Translations under genes and position numbers: made by a program
In this document: piece by piece, positions 7,678 to 14,575 of the stretch
Position numbering within the stretch: the stretch's first letter is position 1
How the letters are laid out: every line of letters starts with the position of its first letter
Assembly: GCA_035555595.1 (NCBI GenBank)
Contig: DATMGK010000058.1
Location: forward strand, 1-16,063
From: Croceibacterium_A sp035555595
GTDB lineage: Bacteria > Pseudomonadota > Alphaproteobacteria > Sphingomonadales > Sphingomonadaceae
Direction of reading: 5' to 3'
Length of the DNA: 16,063 nucleotides
Notes under the pieces: model-generated
Told to the model about the DNA's origin: nothing
Seen by the model: only the letters and a program-made list of their open reading frames with translations
Databases searched by the model: none

Positions 7678-8616
7678 ATGGAAACACGGGCTAACTATGT
7701 CTGGGTGGGCGCGATATCGCTCGTGCTGCTGGCCCTGCTCGCGGCCTTTATCGTGTGGCTGGCGCAGCTCGGCACCGCCAATCGCAAGGAATATGATATC
7801 TTCTTCCCGCAATCGGTGGGCGGACTGGCCAACGGATCGGCCGTGACGTTCCAGGGCGTGCCCGCCGGGCAGGTCAACGATATCGAGCTGTGGAAGAAGG
7901 ACCCCAGTTTCGTGCGGGTGCGGGTATCGCTCGATCCCGATATCCCGATTTTGCAAGGCACCACGGCGACCATTTCCGCCAGCTTCACCGGCGTTTCCAC
8001 GCTGTCGCTGGGCGGGGCCGTGCGCGGCGCGCCGCCGATTGTGGAGCCGGGGCCGGAAGGCGTGCCGGTGATCCCGGCGGAGCGCGGGGGGCTGGGCGAA
8101 ATCCTGGCCAGCGCGCCGCTGCTGCTGGAACGGCTGGCCACGCTGACCGACCGTCTGACGCGGTTGTTGTCAGACGAAAATCAGGCTTCGATCAGCGGCA
8201 TCCTGAAGAACACCAACCGCATGAGTGCGGAACTGGCCAGCATGGGGCCAGAGGCGCGGGGCGTGCTGAGCGAGTTGAAGCTGACGCTGGCGCAATCGAC
8301 CGAAACGCTGGACGCGTTTGAAACCACGCTGCGTTCGACCGACAACCTGCTGAACAAGGAAGGGGCGAACCTGGCGGAGGAGCTGCGGACCACGCTGCAT
8401 TCCGCGCAGCAGGCCGCCAATTCCCTGCAGGCCACGCTGGAGGATTCCCGCCCGGCCGCACGTGAACTGGTGACCACCACGCTGCCCACCGCCAACGCCA
8501 CGTTGCAGGACCTGCGACGCACGAGCGAGGCGCTGCGATCGGTCACCGAACGGATTGAGAGTGAGGGGGCGGGCGCTCTGGTCGGCAGGCCCAAGCTGCC
8601 CGATTACAAGCCATGA
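7678..8616 (+). CDS. mlaD: MCE/MlaD family periplasmic lipid-binding protein (LinM-like)
   Basis: Substrate-binding ring subunit of the transporter, anchored in the inner membrane and facing the periplasm. The 312-aa protein starts METRANYVWVGAISLVLLALLAAFIVWLAQLG, a single membrane anchor. The MCE domain at about residues 38-115 carries VGGLANGSAVTFQGVPAGQVNDI and LQGTTATISASFTGVSTLSLGG. The remainder (about 140-300) is alpha-helical and rich in Leu, Ala, Glu and Thr, as in MCE proteins whose helices form a tunnel or needle. It is much longer than E. coli MlaD (about 180 aa as recalled) and closer to LinM or the longer MCE proteins. It follows the ATPase gene by 9 bp and precedes the lipoprotein gene by 13 bp. 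Confidence 0.92.
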   Translation: METRANYVWVGAISLVLLALLAAFIVWLAQLGTANRKEYDIFFPQSVGGLANGSAVTFQGVPAGQVNDIELWKKDPSFVRVRVSLDPDIPILQGTTATISASFTGVSTLSLGGAVRGAPPIVEPGPEGVPVIPAERGGLGEILASAPLLLERLATLTDRLTRLLSDENQASISGILKNTNRMSAELASMGPEARGVLSELKLTLAQSTETLDAFETTLRSTDNLLNKEGANLAEELRTTLHSAQQAANSLQATLEDSRPAARELVTTTLPTANATLQDLRRTSEALRSVTERIESEGAGALVGRPKLPDYKP

Positions 8617-8629
8617 AGGACCGCGCCCG

Positions 8630-9211
8630 ATGCTGAACAAGGCCCTGCTTCCGATCGCGCTGGCGCTCCCCCTGGCCGGGTGCATCAGCCTGGCGCCCAA
8701 GCCGCCCGAACAACTGCTGACGCTGACCCCGGCGCGCATGGCGTTGGCCGGGACAGACGCTGACGGTAACGCTGCCGCGGCGCTGGCGGTGATAGAGCCT
8801 GACAGCGACCAGCGGCTGAACGTGCCGCGCGTGCCAGTGCAGGTATCGGATTCGGGCGTCGCCTATCTGAAGGACGCGATGTGGGTGGACAAGCCGACGC
8901 GCCTGTTCGCGCGGCTGGTGTCCGAAACGATCCGCGCGCAGGGCGGCCGTCTGGTCGTGGGCGAAGGTGAGCTGGGCTATGGCGCCGCCACGAAGCTGTC
9001 CGGCCGACTGCTCGACATGGGATATGACGCTGCCAGCAGCAGCGTGGTGGTGCGTTACGACGCAGTGCTGCAAATGCCCGACGGCAACGTCCGCACCCGC
9101 CGTTTCGAAAGCCGCGTGCCCGGCGTGAGGGCGGAAGCGGCGGCGGTAGGCCCGGCGCTGAATCAGGCGGCCAATCAGGTTGCGGGCGAAGTGGCGGCCT
9201 GGGTGGGCTGA
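8630..9211 (+). CDS. ABC-type transport auxiliary lipoprotein (PqiC/LinN-like)
   Basis: Lipoprotein partner of the MCE transporter, probably in the outer membrane facing the periplasm, where it would link the MCE ring to the outer leaflet side. The 193-aa protein has a type II signal peptide, MLNKALLPIALALPLAGC, with the acylated cysteine at residue 18. The mature part contains LNVPRVPVQVSDSGVAYLKDAMWVDKPTRLFARLVSETI. This fits the ABC_trans_aux (PF03886) fold of the PqiC type. The start at 8630 is supported by the lipobox and by GAAGGA about 10 nt upstream; an in-frame ATG at 8555 would lie inside the MCE gene and destroy the signal peptide. It is the last gene of the operon. Confidence 0.88.
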   Translation: MLNKALLPIALALPLAGCISLAPKPPEQLLTLTPARMALAGTDADGNAAAALAVIEPDSDQRLNVPRVPVQVSDSGVAYLKDAMWVDKPTRLFARLVSETIRAQGGRLVVGEGELGYGAATKLSGRLLDMGYDAASSSVVVRYDAVLQMPDGNVRTRRFESRVPGVRAEAAAVGPALNQAANQVAGEVAAWVG

Positions 9212-9212
9212 G

Positions 9213-9247
9213 GCCAACCGGGCATCATGAGCGTATCCCCGGTTGGC
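9213..9247 (+). terminator. Inverted repeat ending the Mla/Lin-type operon
   Basis: Perfect 10-bp arms GCCAACCGGG (9213-9222) and CCCGGTTGGC (9238-9247) with a 15-nt loop begin one base after the lipoprotein stop codon. No T run follows, so this may be a weak terminator or an mRNA 3'-end stabilising hairpin. Confidence 0.45.
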
Positions 9248-9289
9248 GGGGCGGGATTTCGAAGAGATGGGCACGGGTGCCGGGGTAAG

Positions 9290-9301
9290 GCAATCGATTG
9301 C
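9290..9301. promoter_or_regulatory. Perfect 12-bp palindrome, possible operator
   Basis: GCAATCGATTGC is a perfect palindrome 77 bp before the start of the secreted hydrolase gene. A poor promoter-like pair overlaps its right half: TTGCAA at 9298 and CTATGG at 9319, with a 15-nt spacer. A dimeric regulator site is possible, but a single 12-mer can also occur by chance. Confidence 0.3.
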
Positions 9302-9378
9302 AATGATCGATGCGCGGCCTATGGTTTTCCGTCTTCAAAGTGACCGGCAACCGCCGGCACTGGCGTGGGAGAGAGGGT

Positions 9379-10341
9379 ATGCGGGGGTATCTGGGATTCG
9401 GGCTGATCGTGATGGCGAGCGCTGCGGCGGCGCAAGTTCCGCCGCAGAGCGCGGATGAGCGCGCGCGGGAGCAGGCGGAGCAGGCCGCTTATCAGGCAAA
9501 GCCGGACACGCAGGGAACGGGCCGCTATCCGTCGCTGAAGGAAATGGACTGGAGCCTGCCGGATCACACGATCTATCGCCCGGCAAACCTGAGCCGCGTG
9601 GGCGACGGCGAACTGGGTGTGATCGCGTGGGGTAACGGCGGATGTTCACGCGACGGGGCGAGCGTGCGGTTCCACCTGTCGGAACTGGCATCGCATGGTT
9701 ATCTGGTGGTCGCTCCGGGCAGAATCCTGACCGGACCGGGCGCGATGCCATCCACGCCGCGCGGCCCAGGCCCCGCGACGCCGGAAGATTACACCACGGT
9801 CGGCGATGTTAAGGCCGGGATCGACTGGGCGCTGGCGGAAAATGAAAATCCGGGCAGCCCCTATTACCGCAAGATCAACCCCGACATGGTGGCCGTTTCC
9901 GGTTTCAGCTGCGGCGGGATTCAGGCGCTGAAGCTGGCGCACGATCCGCGCGTGAAAGCGGTGGTGATCCACAACAGCGGATTGCTGGCGGATGGTCTGC
10001 CGGCGATGGGATTCATGCCCACGAGCAAGGCGCTGCTGAACACGCTGCGGACGCCCGTTGTCTATATTCAGGGCGGGCCGAGCGACATCGCCTATGAAAA
10101 CGGCATGGATGATTTCCGGCGGATCGACCACGTTCCCGCCGTCATGCTGAACCAGGATACCGGCCACGGCGGCACTTTTCTGTCCGACAACGGCGGGCGC
10201 GCGGCGCAGGTCGCGATTGCATGGCTGGGCTGGCAGTTGCGGCACGACAAAGCCGCGCGCGCGATGTTCGTGGGTGAAGACTGCGGGCTGTGCCGGGATT
10301 CGGCCTGGACGATCGAACGGAAGAACATGCCCTCGGAATAA
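9379..10341 (+). CDS. Exported alpha/beta hydrolase
   Basis: Putative secreted or periplasmic esterase/lipase-like enzyme; substrate unknown. The 320-aa protein has a Sec-type signal peptide (MRGYLGFGLIVMASAAAAQ, cleavage likely after the Ala run). Next comes a low-complexity Glu/Ala/Gln stretch, then the hydrolase fold. Visible elements are GNGGCSRDG, the LSELASHGYLVVAPG strand-turn, the nucleophile elbow GFSCGG (Ser177), a likely acid Asp236 in QGGPSDIAYENG, and His263 in DTGHGG. The C-terminus carries a CGLC (CXXC) pair at 302-305, which may form a disulphide. The start at 9379 is chosen because GGGAGAGAGGG precedes it and a signal peptide follows at once; the frame is open to 9310. The gene stands alone and converges with the ATP12 gene 18 bp away. 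Confidence 0.82.
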   Translation: MRGYLGFGLIVMASAAAAQVPPQSADERAREQAEQAAYQAKPDTQGTGRYPSLKEMDWSLPDHTIYRPANLSRVGDGELGVIAWGNGGCSRDGASVRFHLSELASHGYLVVAPGRILTGPGAMPSTPRGPGPATPEDYTTVGDVKAGIDWALAENENPGSPYYRKINPDMVAVSGFSCGGIQALKLAHDPRVKAVVIHNSGLLADGLPAMGFMPTSKALLNTLRTPVVYIQGGPSDIAYENGMDDFRRIDHVPAVMLNQDTGHGGTFLSDNGGRAAQVAIAWLGWQLRHDKAARAMFVGEDCGLCRDSAWTIERKNMPSE

Positions 10342-10359
10342 GGGCGGTCGGGCGCGCGC

Positions 10360-11058
10360 TCAGGGGCGCGCCAGTTCCGCAAACTTTGCCGCGGCTTCGA
10401 ACGCGGCGAGTTTGCGGGCGCGGTCGCGCTCCGCCTCCAGATCCCAACCCCAGAGTTCTGCCTGCCAGTCCTGTTCGCAATTGGCGGCGGTGAACAGGTG
10501 GGCGGCGTCCGCGCCGGGCTCCACCGCTTCCAGCGCGATGGCGAGCGAGGCGGCGAGGGGGGCGAGGGTATGGACGGCGGCGAGGGTGAAATCGTCCTTC
10601 GCCGCCAGCACATCGCGCAGGCGGGCCAGCGTTTCGGCGGGCTGGGGCCGGTGCATGATGCCGCTGACCCGCTCCATCCGCACGCCGTGGCGCGCCTCGA
10701 ATGCGGTAAGCAACGGCTCCCACAAATCCCGTTGGCGGCGGTAGAGCGGATCGTCAGGATCGGCGCGATAGCAGAGCGTATCGGTTTCGGCGTAGCGCAG
10801 GAGGCCGTCCACGGTCTGATCGCGGGCGGACGCCACGTTGTCGATGGCGAAGTCGGCCAGATTGCGCAGGGGGAAAAGCTGCGGATCGAGCGTATCTCCC
10901 TGTGCGCGCCATTCTTGCGCCAGCGCATCGGCCAGTGCCTGCGTGGGCGCGAGTTGCGGGTTGCGGCCCGGTGTGCGGACCGCTCGCCCATCCAGCGTGA
11001 CGCAAAAAGCGCCCTCTGCCGGTTCAACGGATACGTCTTTCCAGAATCGCTTCATCAT
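10360..11058 (-). CDS. ATP12 family F1-ATPase assembly chaperone
   Basis: Homologue of mitochondrial Atp12, which binds the F1 alpha subunit during ATP synthase assembly; in alphaproteobacteria it is a cytoplasmic protein. The 232-aa product begins MMKRFWKDVSVEPAEGAFCVTLDGRAVRTPGRNPQL. It continues with LADALAQEWRAQGD and the acidic/aromatic segment RYAETDTLCYRADPDDPLYRRQRDLWEPLL, then ends in a helical bundle. All are typical of the family. It is the last gene of the minus-strand run. Its ATG-ATG start overlaps the stop codon of the 72-aa membrane protein gene, suggesting translational coupling. Start at 11058 or 11055 cannot be separated. Confidence 0.93.
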   Translation of the reverse strand: MMKRFWKDVSVEPAEGAFCVTLDGRAVRTPGRNPQLAPTQALADALAQEWRAQGDTLDPQLFPLRNLADFAIDNVASARDQTVDGLLRYAETDTLCYRADPDDPLYRRQRDLWEPLLTAFEARHGVRMERVSGIMHRPQPAETLARLRDVLAAKDDFTLAAVHTLAPLAASLAIALEAVEPGADAAHLFTAANCEQDWQAELWGWDLEAERDRARKLAAFEAAAKFAELARP

Positions 11059-11273
11059 CGGGGTGTTCGCCAGCGGCGCGCGAGGAGGGTGGGCAGCAGG
11101 AAGAACCCGAGCATTCCGGCGGCGATCAGGACGACACCGAGCGCCAAGGGGCCGGGAACCGCCTGATAGCGGATCAGGATGCCAGCCAGAATCAGCACGG
11201 CGCCGCCCAGACGCGCGGCCTGAATTACGGCCCAGCGCTTGCGCGCGATTTCATCATCGGCGGGTTCAGCCAC
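11055..11273 (-). CDS. Small two-TM membrane protein, unknown function
   Basis: A 72-aa protein with a charged N-terminus (MAEPADDEIARKRWAV), two hydrophobic segments at about 17-38 and 42-65 joined by a short turn with a Pro, and a basic end (ARRWRTPR). The layout suggests a hairpin in the inner membrane. It overlaps the HAD gene by 8 bp upstream and the ATP12 gene by 4 bp downstream, so it is very likely a real translated gene. Small membrane proteins at this position beside ATP12 and HAD genes are familiar from sphingomonads as hypothetical proteins. The neighbourhood hints at the membrane ATP synthase, but nothing in the sequence proves it. Confidence 0.8.
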   Translation of the reverse strand: MAEPADDEIARKRWAVIQAARLGGAVLILAGILIRYQAVPGPLALGVVLIAAGMLGFFLLPTLLARRWRTPR

Positions 11274-11922
11274 GCAGCAATTCCCCCAGTTCTTCCGGCG
11301 TTTTTGCCACGGCCTCCGCCCCGGACGCGATCAGTTCTTCCGGTGCGTGATAGCCCCAGGCCACGCCGATCGCGCGGCAACCGGCGGCGCGGGCCATCTC
11401 GATATCGAAAACGGTGTCACCGATCATCACGGTATCCGCCGGACGGGCGAAGGTTTCAGCCATGGCCTGTTCCAGCATCGAGGGATGCGGTTTCGACGGA
11501 TGCCGGTCGGCGGTTTGCAGCGTGGCGAACAGATCGAGCAGTGCGTGTGTATGCAAAGTGGCCTTGAGGCCGCGATCGGACTTTCCGGTGGCGACGCCCA
11601 GCACCCAGCCTTTGCCGTGCAGGGCATGGAGCAGGGGGGTGATGCCCGCGAACAGCGGTTCGTGCAGCGACCCGTCCATGCGGGCGGCGCGGAATGCCTG
11701 CTTGTAGGCATCGACGGTGGATGCCTGAAGCTCCGCATCGGCGTGGGGGGCCAGCCGCGCGATGGCCTGCGGCAGGCTGAGGCCGACGATTCGCCGCACC
11801 TGCTGCCGATCTGGAGCGGGCAGGCCGCTTTCGGCAAAGGCCCGGTCCATCGCGGTGCAGACGGCGGCCTGCCCATCGCTGAGCGTGCCGTCGCAATCGA
11901 ACACGGCGAGGCGCACGGTCAT
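11266..11922 (-). CDS. HAD-superfamily hydrolase, phosphoglycolate phosphatase-like
   Basis: Cytoplasmic phosphatase of HAD subfamily IA, 218 aa, acting on a small phosphorylated metabolite. All four HAD motifs are visible: nucleophile and acid/base FDCDGT (Asp9, Asp11), motif II VATGKS, motif III lysine in HPSKPHPSML, and motif IV IGDTVFDIEMA. A helical cap lies between motifs I and II, at about residues 15-85. It resembles Gph-type phosphoglycolate phosphatases, but the cap sequence gives no certain substrate. It shares an ATGA overlap with the upstream paiB-like gene, and its 3' end overlaps the small membrane protein gene by 8 bp. Confidence 0.92.
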   Translation of the reverse strand: MTVRLAVFDCDGTLSDGQAAVCTAMDRAFAESGLPAPDRQQVRRIVGLSLPQAIARLAPHADAELQASTVDAYKQAFRAARMDGSLHEPLFAGITPLLHALHGKGWVLGVATGKSDRGLKATLHTHALLDLFATLQTADRHPSKPHPSMLEQAMAETFARPADTVMIGDTVFDIEMARAAGCRAIGVAWGYHAPEELIASGAEAVAKTPEELGELLRG

Positions 11923-12521
11923 GCCGCGAAACGCCGCATCAGCGCGGCCACGGCAGGCGATCCCTGCGCCTCCAGCGCGTCAGCCACGCGCATCCGGTCT
12001 TCCGCTGGCTTGTTCTGCGACAGCTTGAACGTGGGCCGCCATGCGCGCACTTCCAGCTCGAACCCCACAATGCCGCGCATCAGCTTGTCCCAGTAATCCG
12101 GCGGCACCTGATCCGGTTGCCAGGGCGTCCCTTCCGCAATGCGCGCTTCTTCCCGCGCACCGATGGCTTCCAGCAAGGCGGCAAGGCCCGGTTCCTCCAT
12201 GCGCCGCACGGGGCCTTCCAGTTCCAGCGCGACATAGTTCCATGTCGGCACTTGCCCCGCTTCGCCATACCAGCGCGGGCTGACATAGGCATCCGGCCCG
12301 TTGACGACAGCCAGCGCATTGGCGCCCGCGAGGTGGCGGGTCAGCGCATTGCCGCGCGCGAGGTGGAACTGCACCGCGCCGTCGCCGGTGGACACCAGCG
12401 GCGTGTGGGCAACGCGCGGGCCATTCGGCGTGGCGGCGAAGACCATGCCGAAGCCGATCTCCTCGATCAGTGATTCGAGCAGGGCGCGGTCATCGGTGCG
12501 GAAGGCGGGGTTGGGGTGCAT
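11919..12521 (-). CDS. PaiB-like FMN-binding protein
   Basis: Member of the FMN-binding negative transcriptional regulator family (PaiB of Bacillus), with a split-barrel flavin-binding fold. The 200-aa protein is of normal family length. It shows the landmarks HTPL near the start, GPDAYVSPRWYGEAGQVPTWNYVALELEG, WDKLMRGIVGFEL and KLSQNKP. No DNA-binding helix is obvious and no PaiA acetyltransferase lies beside it, so a redox or flavin-reductase role is as likely as regulation. It starts 29 bp after the rluC-like stop codon without a clear Shine-Dalgarno sequence. It overlaps the HAD gene by ATGA. Confidence 0.9.
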   Translation of the reverse strand: MHPNPAFRTDDRALLESLIEEIGFGMVFAATPNGPRVAHTPLVSTGDGAVQFHLARGNALTRHLAGANALAVVNGPDAYVSPRWYGEAGQVPTWNYVALELEGPVRRMEEPGLAALLEAIGAREEARIAEGTPWQPDQVPPDYWDKLMRGIVGFELEVRAWRPTFKLSQNKPAEDRMRVADALEAQGSPAVAALMRRFAA

Positions 12522-12550
12522 GGATCAGGGGCGTGAGGGGACGCGCCGCG

Positions 12551-13681
12551 TCACCGCTTTCCGGGCTTTTTCACGGGCTTGCGGGCCAGACTTTCGCCAC
12601 CGCGTGAACGGCGTTCGCCCCGGCGCGCCTTGCGATAGGTCTTGGCGTGAGCCTTGGCCGCCTGCTTCTTTTCCTCGCGCGAGGGCGGGGGCGGGCCTTT
12701 GTCCGGCGAGGCGTCGCTCTGTGCGGGATCGAAGCCGAGCTGTTCCATGCTGGCCGCGAAATGTTCAGGCAATTCAGCCGTCACATCCAGAGTGCCGCCG
12801 CCGCCAGAGCTATCCTTCGGCGAATCGATTATCAGCCGCCGGGCGTGGAGGTGCATCTTGCGGCTGATCGACCCGGTCAGGAATGCGTCCTGCCCGCCAT
12901 ATTTGCCGTCGCCCACGATCGGGTGGCCGATGGCCGCCATGTGGACGCGAAGCTGGTGCGTGCGGCCCGTCAGCGGTTGCAGTTCCACCCATGCGGCGCG
13001 GTTTCCGGCGCGATCGACCACGCGATAGCGGGTCTTCGCCGGCTGGCCGTTTTCCGTATCGACGTGCATTTTCTCGCCGCCGGTGCCGGGTTGCTTGGCC
13101 AGCGGCGCCTCTATCGTGCCGTCCGCCACATCGGGCACGCCGACCACGAGCGCCCAGTAGATCTTCTTGGCGGAGCGGCCGGAAAACCGCTTCGAGAAAA
13201 ACGCCGCGCTGCCCGGCGTGCGGGCGACGAGCAGGACGCCGCTGGTATCCTTATCCAGCCGGTGGACGAGGCGCGGGCGGGGTTCGTCTTCCCCGGCATA
13301 GGCATCGAGCAGGCCATCAACGTGATTGAACGTGCCGGTGCCGCCCTGCGTGGCGAGGCCGGGCGACTTGTTCAGCACCAGCGCCGCGCGCGTTTTGTGG
13401 ACCAGCATGGATTCGGCCTGTTCGACCTGCGCGGGGGTGAGTTCGCGCCGCTGTGGCTTGGGACGATCCGATTCGCCGCCGGGCGGGACACGCACGATTT
13501 GTCCGGCGTTGAGCCGGTCTTCCGGTTTCACCCGCTTGCCATCCACACGCACCTGCCCGGTGCGGGCCCAGCGCGAAACGGTGGCGAATCCGACCTGCGG
13601 CAGATGACGTTTGAACCAGCGATCGAGCCGCACCCCGTCATCATCGGGCTGGACGGTGAACTGGCGAACCTCCGCGCTCAT
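12551..13681 (-). CDS. rluC: RluA-family 23S rRNA pseudouridine synthase (RluC/D-like)
   Basis: Converts uridines to pseudouridine in 23S rRNA. The 376-aa protein has an N-terminal S4 RNA-binding domain (about 14-65: DGVRLDRWFKRHLPQVGFATVSRWARTGQVRVDGKR). The RluA catalytic domain follows, with VLNKSPGLATQGGTG and the signature HRLDKDTSGVLLVAR, where Asp143 is the catalytic residue. Further on are LQPLTGRTHQLRVHMAAIGHPIVGDGKYGG and LHARRL. About 60 C-terminal residues are rich in Lys, Arg, Pro and Ser, a basic tail that may bind rRNA. The start at 13681 (MSAEVRQFTVQPDDDGVRLD) overlaps the crcB stop as ATGA; the longer open frame lies inside crcB. RluC versus RluD specificity is not decided by sequence here. 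Confidence 0.92.
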   Translation of the reverse strand: MSAEVRQFTVQPDDDGVRLDRWFKRHLPQVGFATVSRWARTGQVRVDGKRVKPEDRLNAGQIVRVPPGGESDRPKPQRRELTPAQVEQAESMLVHKTRAALVLNKSPGLATQGGTGTFNHVDGLLDAYAGEDEPRPRLVHRLDKDTSGVLLVARTPGSAAFFSKRFSGRSAKKIYWALVVGVPDVADGTIEAPLAKQPGTGGEKMHVDTENGQPAKTRYRVVDRAGNRAAWVELQPLTGRTHQLRVHMAAIGHPIVGDGKYGGQDAFLTGSISRKMHLHARRLIIDSPKDSSGGGGTLDVTAELPEHFAASMEQLGFDPAQSDASPDKGPPPPSREEKKQAAKAHAKTYRKARRGERRSRGGESLARKPVKKPGKR

Positions 13682-14085
13682 GCCGTGAGCCGCATCAGAA
13701 TGAGGCCGATGTAGAGGGCGCAAAGCCCGGCGAGAACGGAGATCAACCCGTAAGTCATCGCCTGAAACGGTTGCCCGCGTTCTATCAGCAGCATGAGTTC
13801 GAGGCTGAAGGCGGAAAAGGTAGTGAAGCCACCGAGCACGCCGACGCCGACGAACAGGCGCCAATGTTCGCCGCCCTGACCGTGCCGGGCCAGCCACCCC
13901 GCCAGCAGACCCATTAAAAGGCTGCCGACGATATTCACGACAAGGGTTGCCCAGGGGAACGCCATGACGGTACCGGGGCCGAGAAGGAGCGTCATCAGCC
14001 TGCCGGCCTGATGGCGCAGCACGGCGCCGATCGCTCCGCCGAGGGCGACAAGCGCGCTTGCCGTGAGATGAGAAGGCGGATTCAT
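13678..14085 (-). CDS. crcB: Fluoride channel CrcB/Fluc
   Basis: Forms a dual-topology dimeric fluoride channel in the inner membrane that relieves fluoride toxicity. The 135-aa protein has four membrane segments. It shows the family residues GGAIGAVLRH near the N-terminus, Asn51 in TLVVNIVGS, and the GGFTTFSAFSLE motif at 85-96 with the Phe-box residues F90 and F93. Length and order match the Fluc family. It is the first gene of the minus-strand run and couples to the rluC-like gene by an ATGA overlap. AAGG lies about 8 nt before its ATG. I see no fluoride riboswitch in the 192-bp gap upstream. Confidence 0.95.
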   Translation of the reverse strand: MNPPSHLTASALVALGGAIGAVLRHQAGRLMTLLLGPGTVMAFPWATLVVNIVGSLLMGLLAGWLARHGQGGEHWRLFVGVGVLGGFTTFSAFSLELMLLIERGQPFQAMTYGLISVLAGLCALYIGLILMRLTA

Positions 14086-14277
14086 CCGCGCGCCTTAGCC
14101 GTATGGACTTCGCGTCGCAAATCCTTGCCTTTGTCGCCGGTATCCCTTATCGGCCCGCGCACTCTAGCCGGTCCGGAACGGATTCGGCGCTTGTTTCGTT
14201 GAATTCCGTCTATGGTGCATCCCGCGCCGATCGCTCGCGGGCTCTCCCGGTTGATTTGAAAGAGGTAGCTCAGGTTT

Positions 14278-14484
14278 ATGCAGATCATCGTCCGCGATAA
14301 CAATGTCGAGCAGGCCCTGCGCGCGCTCAAGAAGAAGCTGCAGCGCGAGGGTGTTTATCGCGAGATGAAGCTGCGCCGTCACTACGAAAAGCCGAGCGAA
14401 AAGCGCGCGCGTGAGAAGGCTGCCGCCGTCCGCCGCGCCCGCAAGCTGGAGCGCAAGCGCGCTGAACGCGACGGCGTGAAGTAA
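14278..14484 (+). CDS. rpsU: 30S ribosomal protein S21
   Basis: Small-subunit ribosomal protein bS21. The 68-aa product, MQIIVRDNNVEQALRALKKKLQREGVYREMKLRRHYEKPSEKRAREKAA and a basic tail, is a full-length S21. Its Lys/Arg-rich helices match alphaproteobacterial members. AAAGAGG lies some 13 nt upstream of the ATG. The 192-bp divergent gap with crcB must carry its promoter; a CTATGG at 14210 could be a -10, but I find no convincing -35 at proper spacing. A strong terminator follows the gene, so it is probably monocistronic. Confidence 0.98.
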   Translation: MQIIVRDNNVEQALRALKKKLQREGVYREMKLRRHYEKPSEKRAREKAAAVRRARKLERKRAERDGVK

Positions 14485-14515
14485 GCCGGCCTTGCTGGCA
14501 CGATAGAGCTAAGCC

Positions 14516-14554
14516 AAAGGGGCGCGGTGTTCGGCTTGAACCCCGCGCCCCTTT
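14516..14554 (+). terminator. Rho-independent terminator of rpsU
   Basis: Perfect 12-bp stem, AAAGGGGCGCGG (14516-14527) with CCGCGCCCCTTT (14543-14554), a 15-nt loop and a trailing TTTCTCATT. It begins about 30 bp after the rpsU stop codon and ends about 20 bp before the next gene, separating the two. Confidence 0.88.
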
Positions 14555-14575
14555 CTCATTCCAGGATATCCGTTG

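Noticed and set aside
10351..10372. Bidirectional terminator between the hydrolase and ATP12 genes
   Set aside because: A 7-bp GGCGCGC/GCGCGCC pair exists, but it overlaps the end of the ATP12 coding region, lacks T runs, and such GC pairs arise easily here.
12647..13714. 355-codon plus-strand frame opposite the rluC-like gene
   Set aside because: The minus strand carries an unmistakable RluA-family enzyme; the plus-strand product has no motif.
13682..13897. Longer start for the rluC-like gene
   Set aside because: The extension lies within crcB in another frame and has an Arg/His-rich composition; the ATGA overlap start fits the S4 domain boundary.
14255..14277. tRNA-like D-arm (GTAGCTCAGG) before rpsU
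   Set aside because: No matching acceptor, anticodon or T arm surrounds it; the sequence continues directly into rpsU.
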